Part shown: positions 44,473-54,099 of the stretch, piece after piece
Position numbering within the stretch: the stretch's first letter is position 1
How the letters are laid out: every line of letters starts with the position of its first letter
Origin: Trogon surrucura
Lineage: Eukaryota; Chordata; Aves; Trogoniformes; Trogonidae
Assembly (NCBI GenBank): GCA_020746105.1
Contig: CM036618.1
Coordinates: 1-64,000 of the forward strand
DNA length: 64,000 nt
Direction of reading: 5' to 3'
Program-made: the position numbers and the translations under genes
The notes under the pieces: generated by a model
Databases searched by the model: none
What the model saw: the letters and a program-made list of their open reading frames with translations, nothing else
Told to the model about the DNA's origin: nothing

Positions 44473-45950
44473 GTGCCCCGTTTATCTCAGGAGAGGGAAG
44501 GGTGCAGAAATTGGAGGAAGGGCACTCAAGGTGCGCTGGCCACAGATCTTCCCCTCTGCTCAGTCCCTTGGCCGGGGCCAGTCCCAGAGGGACTCGAGCC
44601 TGTCTGGCACTGCGGGCCCTGGGGAGAGCCCCGCAGGTTCTGCCTAGTCCCTTGCTCCTCCGGCACATCCCTGGGAACGACGTCCAGGCACTGGCAACGT
44701 GCACTGGCAGCCCCAAATGATATTTAAGATGGATTGGTGGGGTTAATGCTACTCGTTCTTCACTCACAGAAAACATTCTGAATAATCTGTCTACGCGGGG
44801 GAAAGTCCTTCCAAATGGGTCTGTGGCATCTGCATAGCCCCGTCCTGGAGGATTCCTCATCCCTTGTAGCTAATTCCGACTCACGGTCCTACGCCGCAGA
44901 TGTGCCGGGCGTTGTACCCGTGTTCCTCACACAAGTGGAGTTGCTGAAAATCGTGCAAGAAGTTGGTACGGCTCATGGGGGAAGAATGAGAGGAGGAACT
45001 CAAAAAAATAAATCAAGGCTCTCTTTGAAGTATTGGCCAAACTGAATGAAGAGCTTTGCTGTTCACTTCATCAGATTCTGGCCCTGGCGTTAGTTTTCAT
45101 GCTGCTGAGCCTGCTGCAAAGATCAGCCGCCAGAGGGTCTCAAACACAAGATGTGAATCAGCTGATTCGGTGATCAAACATTGGGAATGCACATCAGGTC
45201 GGAAAACTTGCAGAAATCGCTTTCTACTGACAGTGCTTCCAGAGAGGAGATTAAAGTACTCTTTCTTTTTTTTTTTTTCCCTTTTTTTTGTTTCCCTGGT
45301 GGAAACACAACCAAATGTCAGCAACCCATGTCTTGTTTCCATCTGTGAAGGCTCGTGGCAGTTGTGTTCGGGCAAAGGTACCGCGTCCAGCAGGGCACAC
45401 CAGTACGACACCACCGGCGGGCCTCGAGGCAAGTTTTCCTGCTCCTGCCGCTCTGCCTTCACAGGCTGGTGCCCTAAACGTCAGTAAGACGGCGTGTGTG
45501 CCGCCAGCCGCAGTCTCGGTCCCTGAGCTGTCCTGTCTCCATGTTTTAGCAAGCTGGGCTGCTGCTGCGAGTTGACATTCCTGGAATAACTGCCTGGGAC
45601 GACACGGTGTGTTATCAGCACCGCGCAGAATCTCCCTGGGATCACTCGAGGACACGGGCTCAAGTTGCTTGTTGCCTGCTCTGTGTGATCAATCCAGGTT
45701 TTCCTCTGGGGTGCCTGACTCCTTACCATGCTCTGTCACGTCGTCTCTAGATAGTTTTGCCCCTTGATGGCTGCATTTCACGTGGCTTCATGAGGAACCT
45801 CTTCTGAAACATCCTGGAGCATCCTCTGCTTGGAGATGTCGTGGACAGTCCCCGAGCTGACGATCAAAGCAGAGAATCGTCCCTTTCTCACCTGTTCCCT
45901 TGCGGAACAATCTCAGAGAGCATTTTGTTTGTTCTGAGCAAGGGAAATGT
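44473..45950. other. Intergenic part of unit 3, no gene recognised
   Basis: Copy of 28443-29920. The poly-T tract near 45264 is one base shorter, which alters open-frame lengths here without biological meaning. Confidence 0.5.
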
Positions 45951-46018
45951 TCACAGAATCACAGAACTATTGAGGCTGGAAAAGACCTCTGAGATCATCA
46001 AGTGCAGCCTAGAACAGC
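45951..46018 (-). mobile_element. CR1 3'-end fragment (unit 3)
   Basis: Same insertion as at 13909-13976. Confidence 0.75.
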
Positions 46019-46110
46019 TCTGAAAGGAAACTTCTGCTTCTGAGGGCTGGCAGAGAGATGTTGGCTTTCTCTTTTCTGGAGCCCGGTACCAGGGTGCTGG
46101 CGAGCCCACA

Positions 46111-47600
46111 AGAATCATAGAATCCTAGAATGGCCCAGGTTGGAAGGGATCTTAGAGATCCTCTAATCCGACCTCCCTGTCATGGGCAGGGATGCCTCTC
46201 TACTAGATCAGGCTACTCAAGGCTCTGTCCAACTTGGCCTTGAACACCTCCAGGGAGGGGGCAGCCACAGCCTCTCTGGGCAATTTATTCCAAAGTCTTG
46301 CAAACCTCGGACTGAAGAATTTCTTCCTAAGATCTAATCTACATCTATTCTCCTTCAACTTAAACCCATTTCCCCTTGTCCTATCAGTGCACGCTCTTGT
46401 CAAAAGTCCCTCCCCAGCCTTCCTGTAGGATCTCTTCAGGTATTGGAAGGCAGCTATTAGGTCCCCCCAAAGTCTTCTCTTTTCAAGACTGAACAGTTCC
46501 AGCTCCCGCAGCCTGTCCTCATAGCAGAGGTGCTCCAGCCCCTGGATCATCTTTGTGGCCTCTTCTGAACACGCTCCAACAGTTCTATGTCCCTCTTATG
46601 GTGGGGACACCAGAACTGGACACAGTATTCGAGGTGGGGTCTCACAAGAGCAGAGTAAAAGGGGAGAAACCCCTCTCTTGACCTGCTGGCTAAGCTTCTC
46701 CTGACACATCCCAGAAGCTTTTACTCTTATTTGTTCTTCCATGCGTGACCAAATCAGTCTTCTCCCTCAGCATGCTGAAAGTCATTTGTGCCACCGTTCT
46801 CGGGGTCAGCCCTCAACTGTTACCCCAGCCTGGGCCTGACAGACCCATCGGGGCTGCTGACAAGCACACGAGGAAGAGGCCCAGACATCGCGAGTGACGT
46901 TGCCAGAACTGAAACACAATTAGAGCTATTCCCACGCTCTCTGTGCTCTCTGGTGCTGGACCTGCCACAGGACCAACTGGCTCCTTTCCTCGTTCAGCCT
47001 TGGACACAAGTTTCTAACACAGGAATCAAACGGGCTGTGATTGGGGAAAGGAACGTAAGGGTTTCCTCTTCCACCAAGAGCTCCTCAGTGAAAATGCTGC
47101 TTCCAGGAGAATCTGATCCATGCTTTTGCCTGGCACAGAGGTAAGGCTGACTGCTCTGTAGCTCCCTGGGTTGTCTTTGGTTCCTTTTTGAAAGATGGGG
47201 GTTATGCTCCCCCTTCTCCAATCCACAGGAACCTCACCAGACTGCCAGGACCTCTCAGATACGATGGCTGGCGGCCCAGCAACTTCAGCCGCCAGTTCCT
47301 TCAGGACCCGTGGATGTACCTCATCGGGTCCCATGGACTTGTGCACCTTCAGGTTCTCCAGGTGTTCCCGGACCTGATCTGCTCCTACCCTGGTTGGTTC
47401 TTCACTCTCCCAGACCCAGCTGACACCCTCTGTGATTTGGGGGGGTGTGATTCGAGTGGCTGCCAGTGAAGACTGAGGCAAAGCAGTTGTTGAATACTTC
47501 AGCCTTCTCCACGGCCTCAGCAACCAGGTCAGCTGACGTGGCTTTACCAAGGGGAAGCCATGTCTGACCAACCTGGTGGCCTTGGATGAGGACACGGCCA
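46111..47600 (-). mobile_element. CR1 LINE spanning the right edge of the array
   Basis: From 46111 to 47203 this is a copy of the unit CR1. From 47204 to about 47530 it is still CR1 and colinear, but carries about 14 differences in 330 bp, whereas the preceding kilobase shows almost none. At about 47530 it stops being colinear and continues as another CR1-like segment (ccatgtctgaccaacctggtggcctt). The array therefore ends inside a CR1, consistent with recombination between CR1 copies. Confidence 0.8.
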
Positions 47601-47672
47601 GGGGGATGGATGGACGGACGGAGGGAGGGAGGGATGGAGGGCGTGAGGGAGGGAGGGCTGGGCCCGGCTGTC
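47595..47672. repeat. Purine-rich simple repeat
   Basis: GGAT/GGAC/GGGA-type microsatellite (gggatggatggacggacgga and gggagggagggatggaggg). It generates spurious Gly/Arg-rich frames. Confidence 0.8.
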
Positions 47673-48860
47673 TGCATCTCAGCATCTGGCGCTTCCTGAA
47701 GCCGCTGCGCCAGCCCCACCTTCTGGCCAAGGGAATCCAGGCTGCGGCAGCCCCAAATGCGGGGGCTCTAACAGAGAAGCAGAGAAACAGCCCCTCCGGC
47801 ACCTCATGAGGAGACAAACAAACACTCTAGCACCTCCAGGCCCCTCGCACGCAGGTTCTCCCTCACTACACCAACCACTTTTTTTAAGAAAACAGTTTCT
47901 GAGCTTGTCATGCACAAAACCACGCATCACGGACAACAGCACAACAGACCCCCACGGGCTGCCCCTCCCCGGGGACACAAAAACAAAAGTGCCATACCTA
48001 AGAGCATGGACACGCAGTCCTGCCCATTCCAACCAACCCCGCTCTGCTGCCGCCGCTGTCCCCACCCCTCCGTCCCATTCTACCAGGATCCGCGACTCCC
48101 AACCCCCGCAAGGCCCCACAAACCTCTGCACCGAGCGCTCCCCGCATCCCCTTCGCACCGCACCCGGGCCTTCTTAGCATAACCACGCCTCTCCCGTCCA
48201 CAAGGCCCTCCCGCGCGGTGCGGGCGTGTCCATGCTAATGAGGCACTGCCGGCTTGCAGGGGATGCCCGCAGCTCCCGGTGTGGCCGTTCCAGGGGTCTC
48301 CTGGGGCTGGACGGTCACAATTGACAGCAGAACGAATCAAGCTTATAGGGCAGGTGGTGCAGAGCCAGGTTTTATGCGTTGAAACCTCAACCTCTCGCCG
48401 TGACCTTAGGGTAGTCCACGGCTTTGTGGAGACAGCTCCGAAAAATCATTGAGGTTATATTACAGTGAATAAGTTGAAGGTGTTGGGGTAGGGGCAATTT
48501 GAAGGTTCCCATAGGGGGGCATCCGTTGTGTAGTGCTTCGAAATTGGCAGGAGAGTGTTCCAGAAACCTTGCTGCGGTAGGGGCTCTCAAGCTGCTGCGT
48601 GTGTGGGTGGTTGATGATTGGAACTGTAGGTATGCTCGAACGACTTGCACCTAAAGTGTCAGAAAGCACAGACGTCTCACTGGATTACTGCTTGGCCTTG
48701 TGTGCTTGACCCGCAGCACACCCACACTGAGATACCAGAGGCCTGGGACTGATGCGGAGGCATCTCTCACATTCCTGCCCTGCAGAGCAGTGAATGTGAG
48801 TCCTGGGAACTCAGGCAGAGCAGCAAGTAAAACATAACAAAGCAGTGGGATGAATATTAC
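47673..48860. other. Non-coding stretch, no gene recognised
   Basis: A moderately GC-rich part around 48000-48310 includes an ATGCTAAT octamer-like motif at 48232-48239. AT-richer sequence follows. I find no exon or repeat family I can name. Confidence 0.4.
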
Positions 48861-48869
48861 ACATTTTTT

Positions 48870-49518
48870 AACAAGGATATGATTTGGTTAAACCTCAAAA
48901 CATGGTTTTCTGTGTTAAACTTGTGTTTAATAGAATTTGTTGTTGTGGGGAGTGTTTTTTGTTCTTTTTCATTACAGTCAACGATCTCCCCTGAAGTGCT
49001 GCCCAAGGGGTCCGAAGAACTGAAAAATACATCTTATTACTTTGATGGTGATCCAAAAAACAAAAAAGGGGGAACTGTGGATACCCTACATTTTAGTTAG
49101 CTGTGCTGGCAGCACTGCGTTGCAGAGTTAAGACTTTTGTCCTTGAGCTCTTTTCTAAACAAGTGCATAACTCTTGCTTGCTAATTATGAAAAGAGACCC
49201 TGACCAGCCGAGTACAGCTCATGTTGGCAGTTTGTCTGTGAGAATGAACAGATAAGGTGCTTCTTGTACACCAGATGTGCCCGGGAGTGAACGGGAGAGT
49301 ATGATCAAAACAGAGCTGGGAAAGTCTGTTTTCCCTGTGTGATAAGAGAGTGATTGAAGGAGCACATGAGCTAATAACAACCCTGGATGCATAGTCTGAT
49401 CTCTTGTTTGTAACCCAAGAATAGTGCTTCATGCTAGTAGGTATAAATATGTGTGCCTGCTTGCAATAAAGGGAATTCTGTTTTCCACCATCTCGGAGTT
49501 CGTGCGTGCTTCTCAACA
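48870..49518 (+). mobile_element. ERV 3' end: env-like fragment, polypurine tract and LTR
   Basis: A polypurine tract (caaaaaaggggga, 49061-49073) is followed by an LTR of about 443 bp beginning TGTGG at 49076 and ending AACA at 49518. It has a TATA box (gtataaata, 49441) and AATAAA at 49465-49470. Just upstream, an open frame (48879-49100) has a hydrophobic stretch and could be the remains of a transmembrane envelope C-terminus; that is inference. Everything further 5' (gag, pol, 5' LTR) is missing, so the element is a defective fragment. Confidence 0.65.
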
Positions 49519-49589
49519 CTTCCCCACTTTTCACATTGTTATTCTGGCCAAGAAAAATAACCAAACTTTTCCATTGTTTCAGTTATTTT

Positions 49590-50513
49590 CCAGCCCAGAA
49601 AAATAGCAAAACTCTCAAGTAAGGGGGTCCTCCAACCCACTTTTTCCCCATTTTCCTTTCACATCCTGAGTGGTAAAGTGGCACAATTACAAACCCAGCG
49701 TCTCCCCCCTGCCTGTCCAACAGGGCTTGACGCAGACTGCATCCCCCTTCGAGCTGCAGAGGGGGACACAGGATTTTGCCTTCCTCCCCTTGACTGTCCC
49801 CCTTTCCCAAAAGAGCAGTAGGGGCAGTTCCTCCTTCATGTCCCTGAATCAGGAGTTGGGGATACAAAGATCTTACCTCCCCTGGGGGAGCTGGAGGAGC
49901 TCGGGGATAAGGAGGAGAGGAGGGATTGGAACACATCCTCCATATCCTCATTATCCCCCCCTTCTCCCTTCCTAAACTCCAACCCTCATTTTTTCCCTTT
50001 CCCTCTGGCCAAGGGGGGACCATCTATATCCTCTCTCCAGAATATGGTCTGGCCAGGAAAACAAAACAAAACAAGAAAAAAACCTTTGCCATGATCTGTG
50101 GTTACCTTTAGGGGAATGTGCAGGCTGTCCCAAACCTCAACACTCTCCCCAAGGGAGACTCCGTGGGTATTTCGAGATCGTCATCCCAAGCGTCGGGACC
50201 CCTTCCCGACAGTCCCTTTCCTGCCCTCCCTGGGCATCCTTTACCCCCCGAAGTTCCCACACTCACCGGTGGGTTTTCGCGGTCCTTCCCTTTGGATCGC
50301 TTGAGGTACCTCGGGTCCTTTCCGTCGGACCCCTGTCCCTTTCCTTCGGGGCTCTTCACGGACCAACTTGGGCTGTTACTCGTCTCTTCGAACAGTCTCG
50401 GGAACCCAATCAGTCGTCCAGTGCCAGCAGCCACCAAAGGGAACTGATCACCGACAGCCTGGTGAGGTGCCGCCAGTCCCGTTCACCGACTTCTGTCCCT
50501 GGAAGGTGGAAGG
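49590..50513 (-). mobile_element. ERV leader and gag-like fragment, truncated
   Basis: Lies directly downstream (minus strand) of the primer binding site at 50514-50531. Minus-strand frames at 50437-50108 and 50023-49583 are rich in Pro, Gly and Lys, and one includes SSPPYPRAPPAPP, similar to proline-rich gag regions. The frames are discontinuous and nothing of pol is present. The element is cut at its left end near the neighbouring LTR (49518). Defective. Confidence 0.4.
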
Positions 50514-50531
50514 ATCCCAGACGAGCCCCCA
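50514..50531 (-). promoter_or_regulatory. Retroviral primer binding site, tRNA-Pro type
   Basis: On the minus strand the 18 bases read TGGGGGCTCGTCTGGGAT, which differs by one base from the classical tRNA-Pro primer binding site of gammaretroviruses. It lies two bases after the CA that ends the adjacent LTR. Confidence 0.75.
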
Positions 50532-50533
50532 TT

Positions 50534-50854
50534 TGTACGGGAAATCCCGTTGCCAGAGGTCAGTGTTCACCAAGAAGACAGAGGAGTCTGAACTTTATTC
50601 GAATAAAGGGAGAGTTCACCGGGGCTGCCGAGTCCCAGGGAGGTCTCTAAAACTGCCGGAGGACGCAGCCCCCTTTTATCCCAATTTCCTCCTTTTATCC
50701 CCATCTCATCCTTTTATCCCCATTTCCCGGCCGCATGAAATCCTCTCCCTCTCCCCACTGGCTGAGGCACTCGGCAGGCTCCAGCTCCCCGATCTGCCTG
50801 TTCCGTGTTCCCCCTTCACATGTGCCCCCTTCACAACACACATCCCGTGTGTCA
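50534..50854 (-). mobile_element. 5' LTR of the tRNA-Pro ERV
   Basis: On the minus strand it ends CCCGTACA at 50534, next to the primer binding site. A polyadenylation signal lies at 50599-50594. TAAAAGG TATA-like runs lie near 50672-50720 (several 'ccttttatcc' repeats on plus). The proposed start TGACACACGGG at about 50854 is tentative; its end inverted repeat is only partly symmetrical. Confidence 0.55.
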
Positions 50855-51189
50855 GTAACTCCAACTTGATGCCACCCAGGGCAGAGCAGTCAATACTCAT
50901 CGGCCTCTGGAACCTGCGCGCTCTTTCTCACAGCTCAGAGGTTCAGAGCATCCTCGCTGCTGACTCAATGAACAGCCCTGGCGGTCCAGGGCTCTCGTTA
51001 TCTTCTCCTGCAGGCTGCGTACTGGGACTGCCTCGTTCCTGAAGGACGCTCTGCTCTTTGTTCCATCGCTCACAAGGACAAAAACCCCCCACACTCCCCC
51101 TCTGGCTTTGTCACTGTTGGTAAAGACACTCGACTGCCTCATTCTCTCCGTGTCAGGAGGAAGGGGCCGGTCTCCTTTCGGGGGTGCCC

Positions 51190-51465
51190 AGCGACAGGAC
51201 AAGGAGTGACGGGGATCAGCTGGAGCACGGGCAGCTCCACCTCCAGAGGAGGGGGCGAAGCTTCGCTGTGCGGGTGCCGGAGCCCCGGCCCAGGCTGCCC
51301 AGGCCGGGTGCGGAGGCTCCGGCTCGGGAGACTTTCCAGCCCGCCCGGACCGTTCCTGCGGGGCTGCCCGGGGCACCCTGCTCGGGCAGGGCTGGGGCTG
51401 GGCGAGCTCCGGCCACCCCTTCCAACCCCCGGCATTCTCTGACTCTGGAGTTCGATGGTTCTAAG
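51190..51465 (+). mobile_element. CR1 3'-terminal fragment
   Basis: Plus-oriented and GC-shifted: 'gcgacaggacaaggagtga', then 'ggcccaggctgcccaggc', and an end reading 'ccccttccaacccccggcattctctga', matching the CR1 ORF2 end and 3' UTR. Confidence 0.65.
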
Positions 51466-51479
51466 GTTTTATGCCTTTA

Positions 51480-51780
51480 CTCGCCCACCGGGGCCATGGG
51501 GGTGCGGGAGTTTCTATCAGGCACCGCGAAGGGCAGCCCGGTTGCCAGGGCAGCGGGGGCCTTCCAGGCGCAGCCCTGCGCCGTGCAGCCGCCGTCGCTA
51601 TGGCAACGGGGCCCTGCCTTCCTTCCTGCCGCGCACCATGGCGGCGCCCTCGCTGAGCGCGGCGCGGGGCGGGCCTTTGGCACGGCCGGGGAGACGCGGG
51701 CCGGGCAGCCGCGGTTCCCCACGAGCGGGCGGTGGGAGCCGCTTGGAGCGGGGAGCGGCGGGGGCGGAGCTCTTGTCTTC
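51480..51780 (+). promoter_or_regulatory. Orphan CpG promoter-like island with an X-box
   Basis: A short very GC-rich block with an RFX X-box-like palindrome GTCGCTATGGCAAC (51594-51607). An ATG in good Kozak context (gcaccATGgcg, 51638) follows and opens 48 codons (MAAPSLSAARGGPLARPG...). A CR1 fragment starts at about 51780, where the frame ends. It may be the promoter and first exon of a lost or unrecognised gene. Confidence 0.4.
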
Positions 51781-52140
51781 CTAAGATCTAATCTAAATCT
51801 ATTCTCCTTCAACTTAAATCTATTTCCCCTTGTCTTATCGCTGGACACTCTTGTACAAAGTCCCTCCCCAGCCTCCCTGTAGGATCCCTTCAGGTACTGG
51901 AAGGCAGCTCTTAGGTCCCCCCAAAGTCTTCTCTTTTCAAGACTGAACAATCCCAGCTCCCACAGCCTGTCCTGGTAGCAGAGCTGCTCCAGCCTCTGGG
52001 TCATGTTTGTGGCCTCCTCTGAACACGCTCCAACAGATCTATGTCCCTCTAATTGTGGGGACACCAGAACTGGACGCAGTATTTGAGACGGGGTCTCACA
52101 AGAGCAGAGTGAAGGGGGAGAATTATCTCTCTTGACCTTA
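51779..52140 (-). mobile_element. CR1 ORF2-end fragment
   Basis: Reverse-oriented CR1: on minus it reads the peptides [20 protein letters not shown] and RGNRFKLKENRFRLDLRK. Closely related to the CR1 inside the 16-kb unit. Confidence 0.8.
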
Positions 52141-52242
52141 ATCAACATTATCACAGTAATATTTGACTATTGTCACTATTACTATATTTTAGTTTAATTA
52201 TTAAATATTCCTATCTCAACACTAGTTTTACTTTTTTTTTCA

Positions 52243-52329
52243 GTTCTTCTCCCCATCCAACTGAAAGTGGGGAGGAGCGAGCAAGTGGCTACACAGAGCT
52301 TAGTAGCCAGCTGGTGTTAAACCACGACA
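52243..52329 (-). mobile_element. LTR fragment that truncates the KLHL10-like gene
   Basis: On minus the sequence changes from KLHL10-like coding to TGTCGTGGTTTAACACC at 52329, the start of an avian LTR beginning TG, apparently the same family as 8090-8445. Only about 87 bp remain before a T-rich tract. Confidence 0.5.
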
Positions 52330-53473
52330 AATGTGTCGCCTCCTGTTCTGCAGGTCGTGAGCAATCCACTTCAGAATAGCGTCAAACACAACATTTTCCC
52401 GCTTCACATTGAGCTCATTCTTCTCAATGATGCACTTTAGTTCATTGATGGAGAGCTCTAGAAACTCTCTAGACACTTTGGTCACCTCCTCAAAGTGATG
52501 GAAGATGAAAACATGTGCTGCTTCGCACAGGTCAGGACAGTAGTAGTGATCCATGAGCCTCCAAATGCCAATGCAATTTTCCAGGCAGAGCTGGGATTTT
52601 AAGAATTCACAGCACAGTGTGACAATCCCCATGACATTGAATTGGTCTGCTGTGGTTAGCAAAGCTTCAACATTGTTGGCCGTGACCGGCACTGTTCTGG
52701 TGTAGGCATACTCAATAACGAGCTCCATCATATCAGGGGAAGTGCCAGGGATTTTATGTACTCTCTTCTCTGGCCCGCTCCAGCTCCTGGTAAACAAAAC
52801 CCTGAAAAAAAAAAAAACAAAGCAATGCTGGGCAAAGAACAGCTTTGCTGTGTTAAACCCTTACTCCGTTATCCCGGTGTCTTTTTCCCCAGACAGTCTT
52901 TGGGCACTGGCAGTAGCCACGCTGAAAGGCCTTGTAGCTAATATTAATTTATTTTTCACTCGCTGGTTGTTGTAAGAGGAGAACACAGCCTCTGGTGGTG
53001 GCCAGAGAGCAACAGGGTGAGTGGCCAACTTGCACAAGAACAGCAGAGACCAAAAGGTCATAGGGAAGGGAAACCTCTCACCAGATGGCAGGTGGCCACG
53101 CTCCCAGCCCTGCACCACATCCGGGCACTCATCAGACTCATCAGCACTCATCAGCAGCTTCGAAAGCTGCTGTTAGACAACAAGTTCCAGGTTGATTCTG
53201 GCATTTACAGAGGTACCAGGGCTGTGGGGAACTGCTGGATGAGAGGTTTAGTGCAGAGGGAACAGCATCCAGACAGGGCAAGTGAGACTGGGAAATACTG
53301 TTTGTCCCCATCCCCTCTTGTTTCAAGCACTGACCTGAAATAGTGACTGCAGCCACAGAGGATGATCTTGCGGGCATTGAACTCCACACCATCCACGCTG
53401 ATGACTATATCACAGAGTCCCCTTGCAGGCGAAGCATGTTGTAGATGGTGCCGGGGCTCCTGTTCCACTGCAT
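52330..53473 (-). pseudogene. KLHL10-like: KLHL10-like BTB-BACK fragment, broken
   Basis: Exon 1 (about 53473-53335) gives SPGTIYNMLRLQG, then after a one-base frame change near 53415-53424 LCDIVISVDGVEFNARKIIL, ending CSHYF with a good donor. Exon 2 (52801-52330) continues in phase: VLFTRSW..., SPDMMELVIEYAYTRTVPV, DQFNVMGIV, CCEFLKSQLCLENCIGI and the start of BACK (FLELSINELKCIIEKNELNV, ILKWIAHDLQNRRRHI). This follows KLHL10, a testis Cullin-3 adaptor, closely. The rest of BACK and all six kelch repeats are absent because an LTR begins immediately after the last matching codon. The frameshift plus truncation make it a pseudogene, though a sequencing error could explain the frameshift alone. 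Confidence 0.8.
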
Positions 53474-53479
53474 GACTGG

Positions 53480-54099
53480 AGGACAACTCTCCAGTGGGTG
53501 CCAAGCTATTGCCCGAGTTGCAGCCCGAGGCGCTGGGGCATAATTCTCGCTGAGGCCCTTGCAGGGCTTTGTCCAGGCCCCCAGATTTGTCTCTTGAACT
53601 CCTTCTGTCTGATATTGTGACATCACTGATGAGAGGGAGCTGGGGACTGGCCATGAGTCCCTCTGCAGGCAACGGGTTCCTGGTCTTCCCAACCCCCTTG
53701 CCCCAGAGCTGCTCTCAGCCCCGGTTTTACCAGGGCCTGGGTTACACTGGACCCCACACCCTGTTGATGGCCATTTTTATACAAAATACTAAAAACTACA
53801 AACTATCATAAAAAAGAATTAAAACAGGAAAAAAAATAGAGCAGTATTGAAACATAAAAATAAGCACGGAAGTTCACAGAGAAAGATCTTAAATTAAAAA
53901 ATCAGGAACATCAGAAGTCCCCCACAATCCTGCCCCATTTGCTGGGTAGTTCTTTATACAGTGGCCATGTTTTCTGCAACAAAAACAAGCACGTGATGCT
54001 GGAGGTGGATCCAAGGATTTCTTCATCTAACTATAAGTTTTTTGGGAAAAAACGCACGCAGCATGGGCAACAAACAGGAGGATTTGGAAGCTACCATGC
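53480..54099. other. Non-coding stretch, A-rich in part
   Basis: 53770-53910 is A-rich with no gene. The segment from about 53940 may belong to the CR1 that follows. Confidence 0.4.

Larger units (their letters stand above)
9296..47203 (+). repeat. 16-kb tandem segmental duplication, about 2.4 units
   Basis: Head-to-tail copies begin at 9296, 25326 and 41339. Matching features are offset by 16,030 or 16,013 bp between copies 1 and 2, and by 16,013, 16,030 or 16,029 bp between copies 2 and 3. The small changes come from a 17-bp deletion in intron 8 of A2 and a one-base poly-T difference in the third copy. Gene order per unit is A, degraded remnant, B, then A of the next unit. Long stretches are nearly identical between copies. 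The left edge lies inside exon 4 of a PHF7-like gene; the right edge lies inside a CR1 element, where copy 3 stops matching at about 47204. Confidence 0.95.

Noticed and set aside
51184..51882. 232-codon frame across the orphan island
   Set aside because: It crosses two CR1 fragments and the CpG island; the start and end peptides are CR1-derived.
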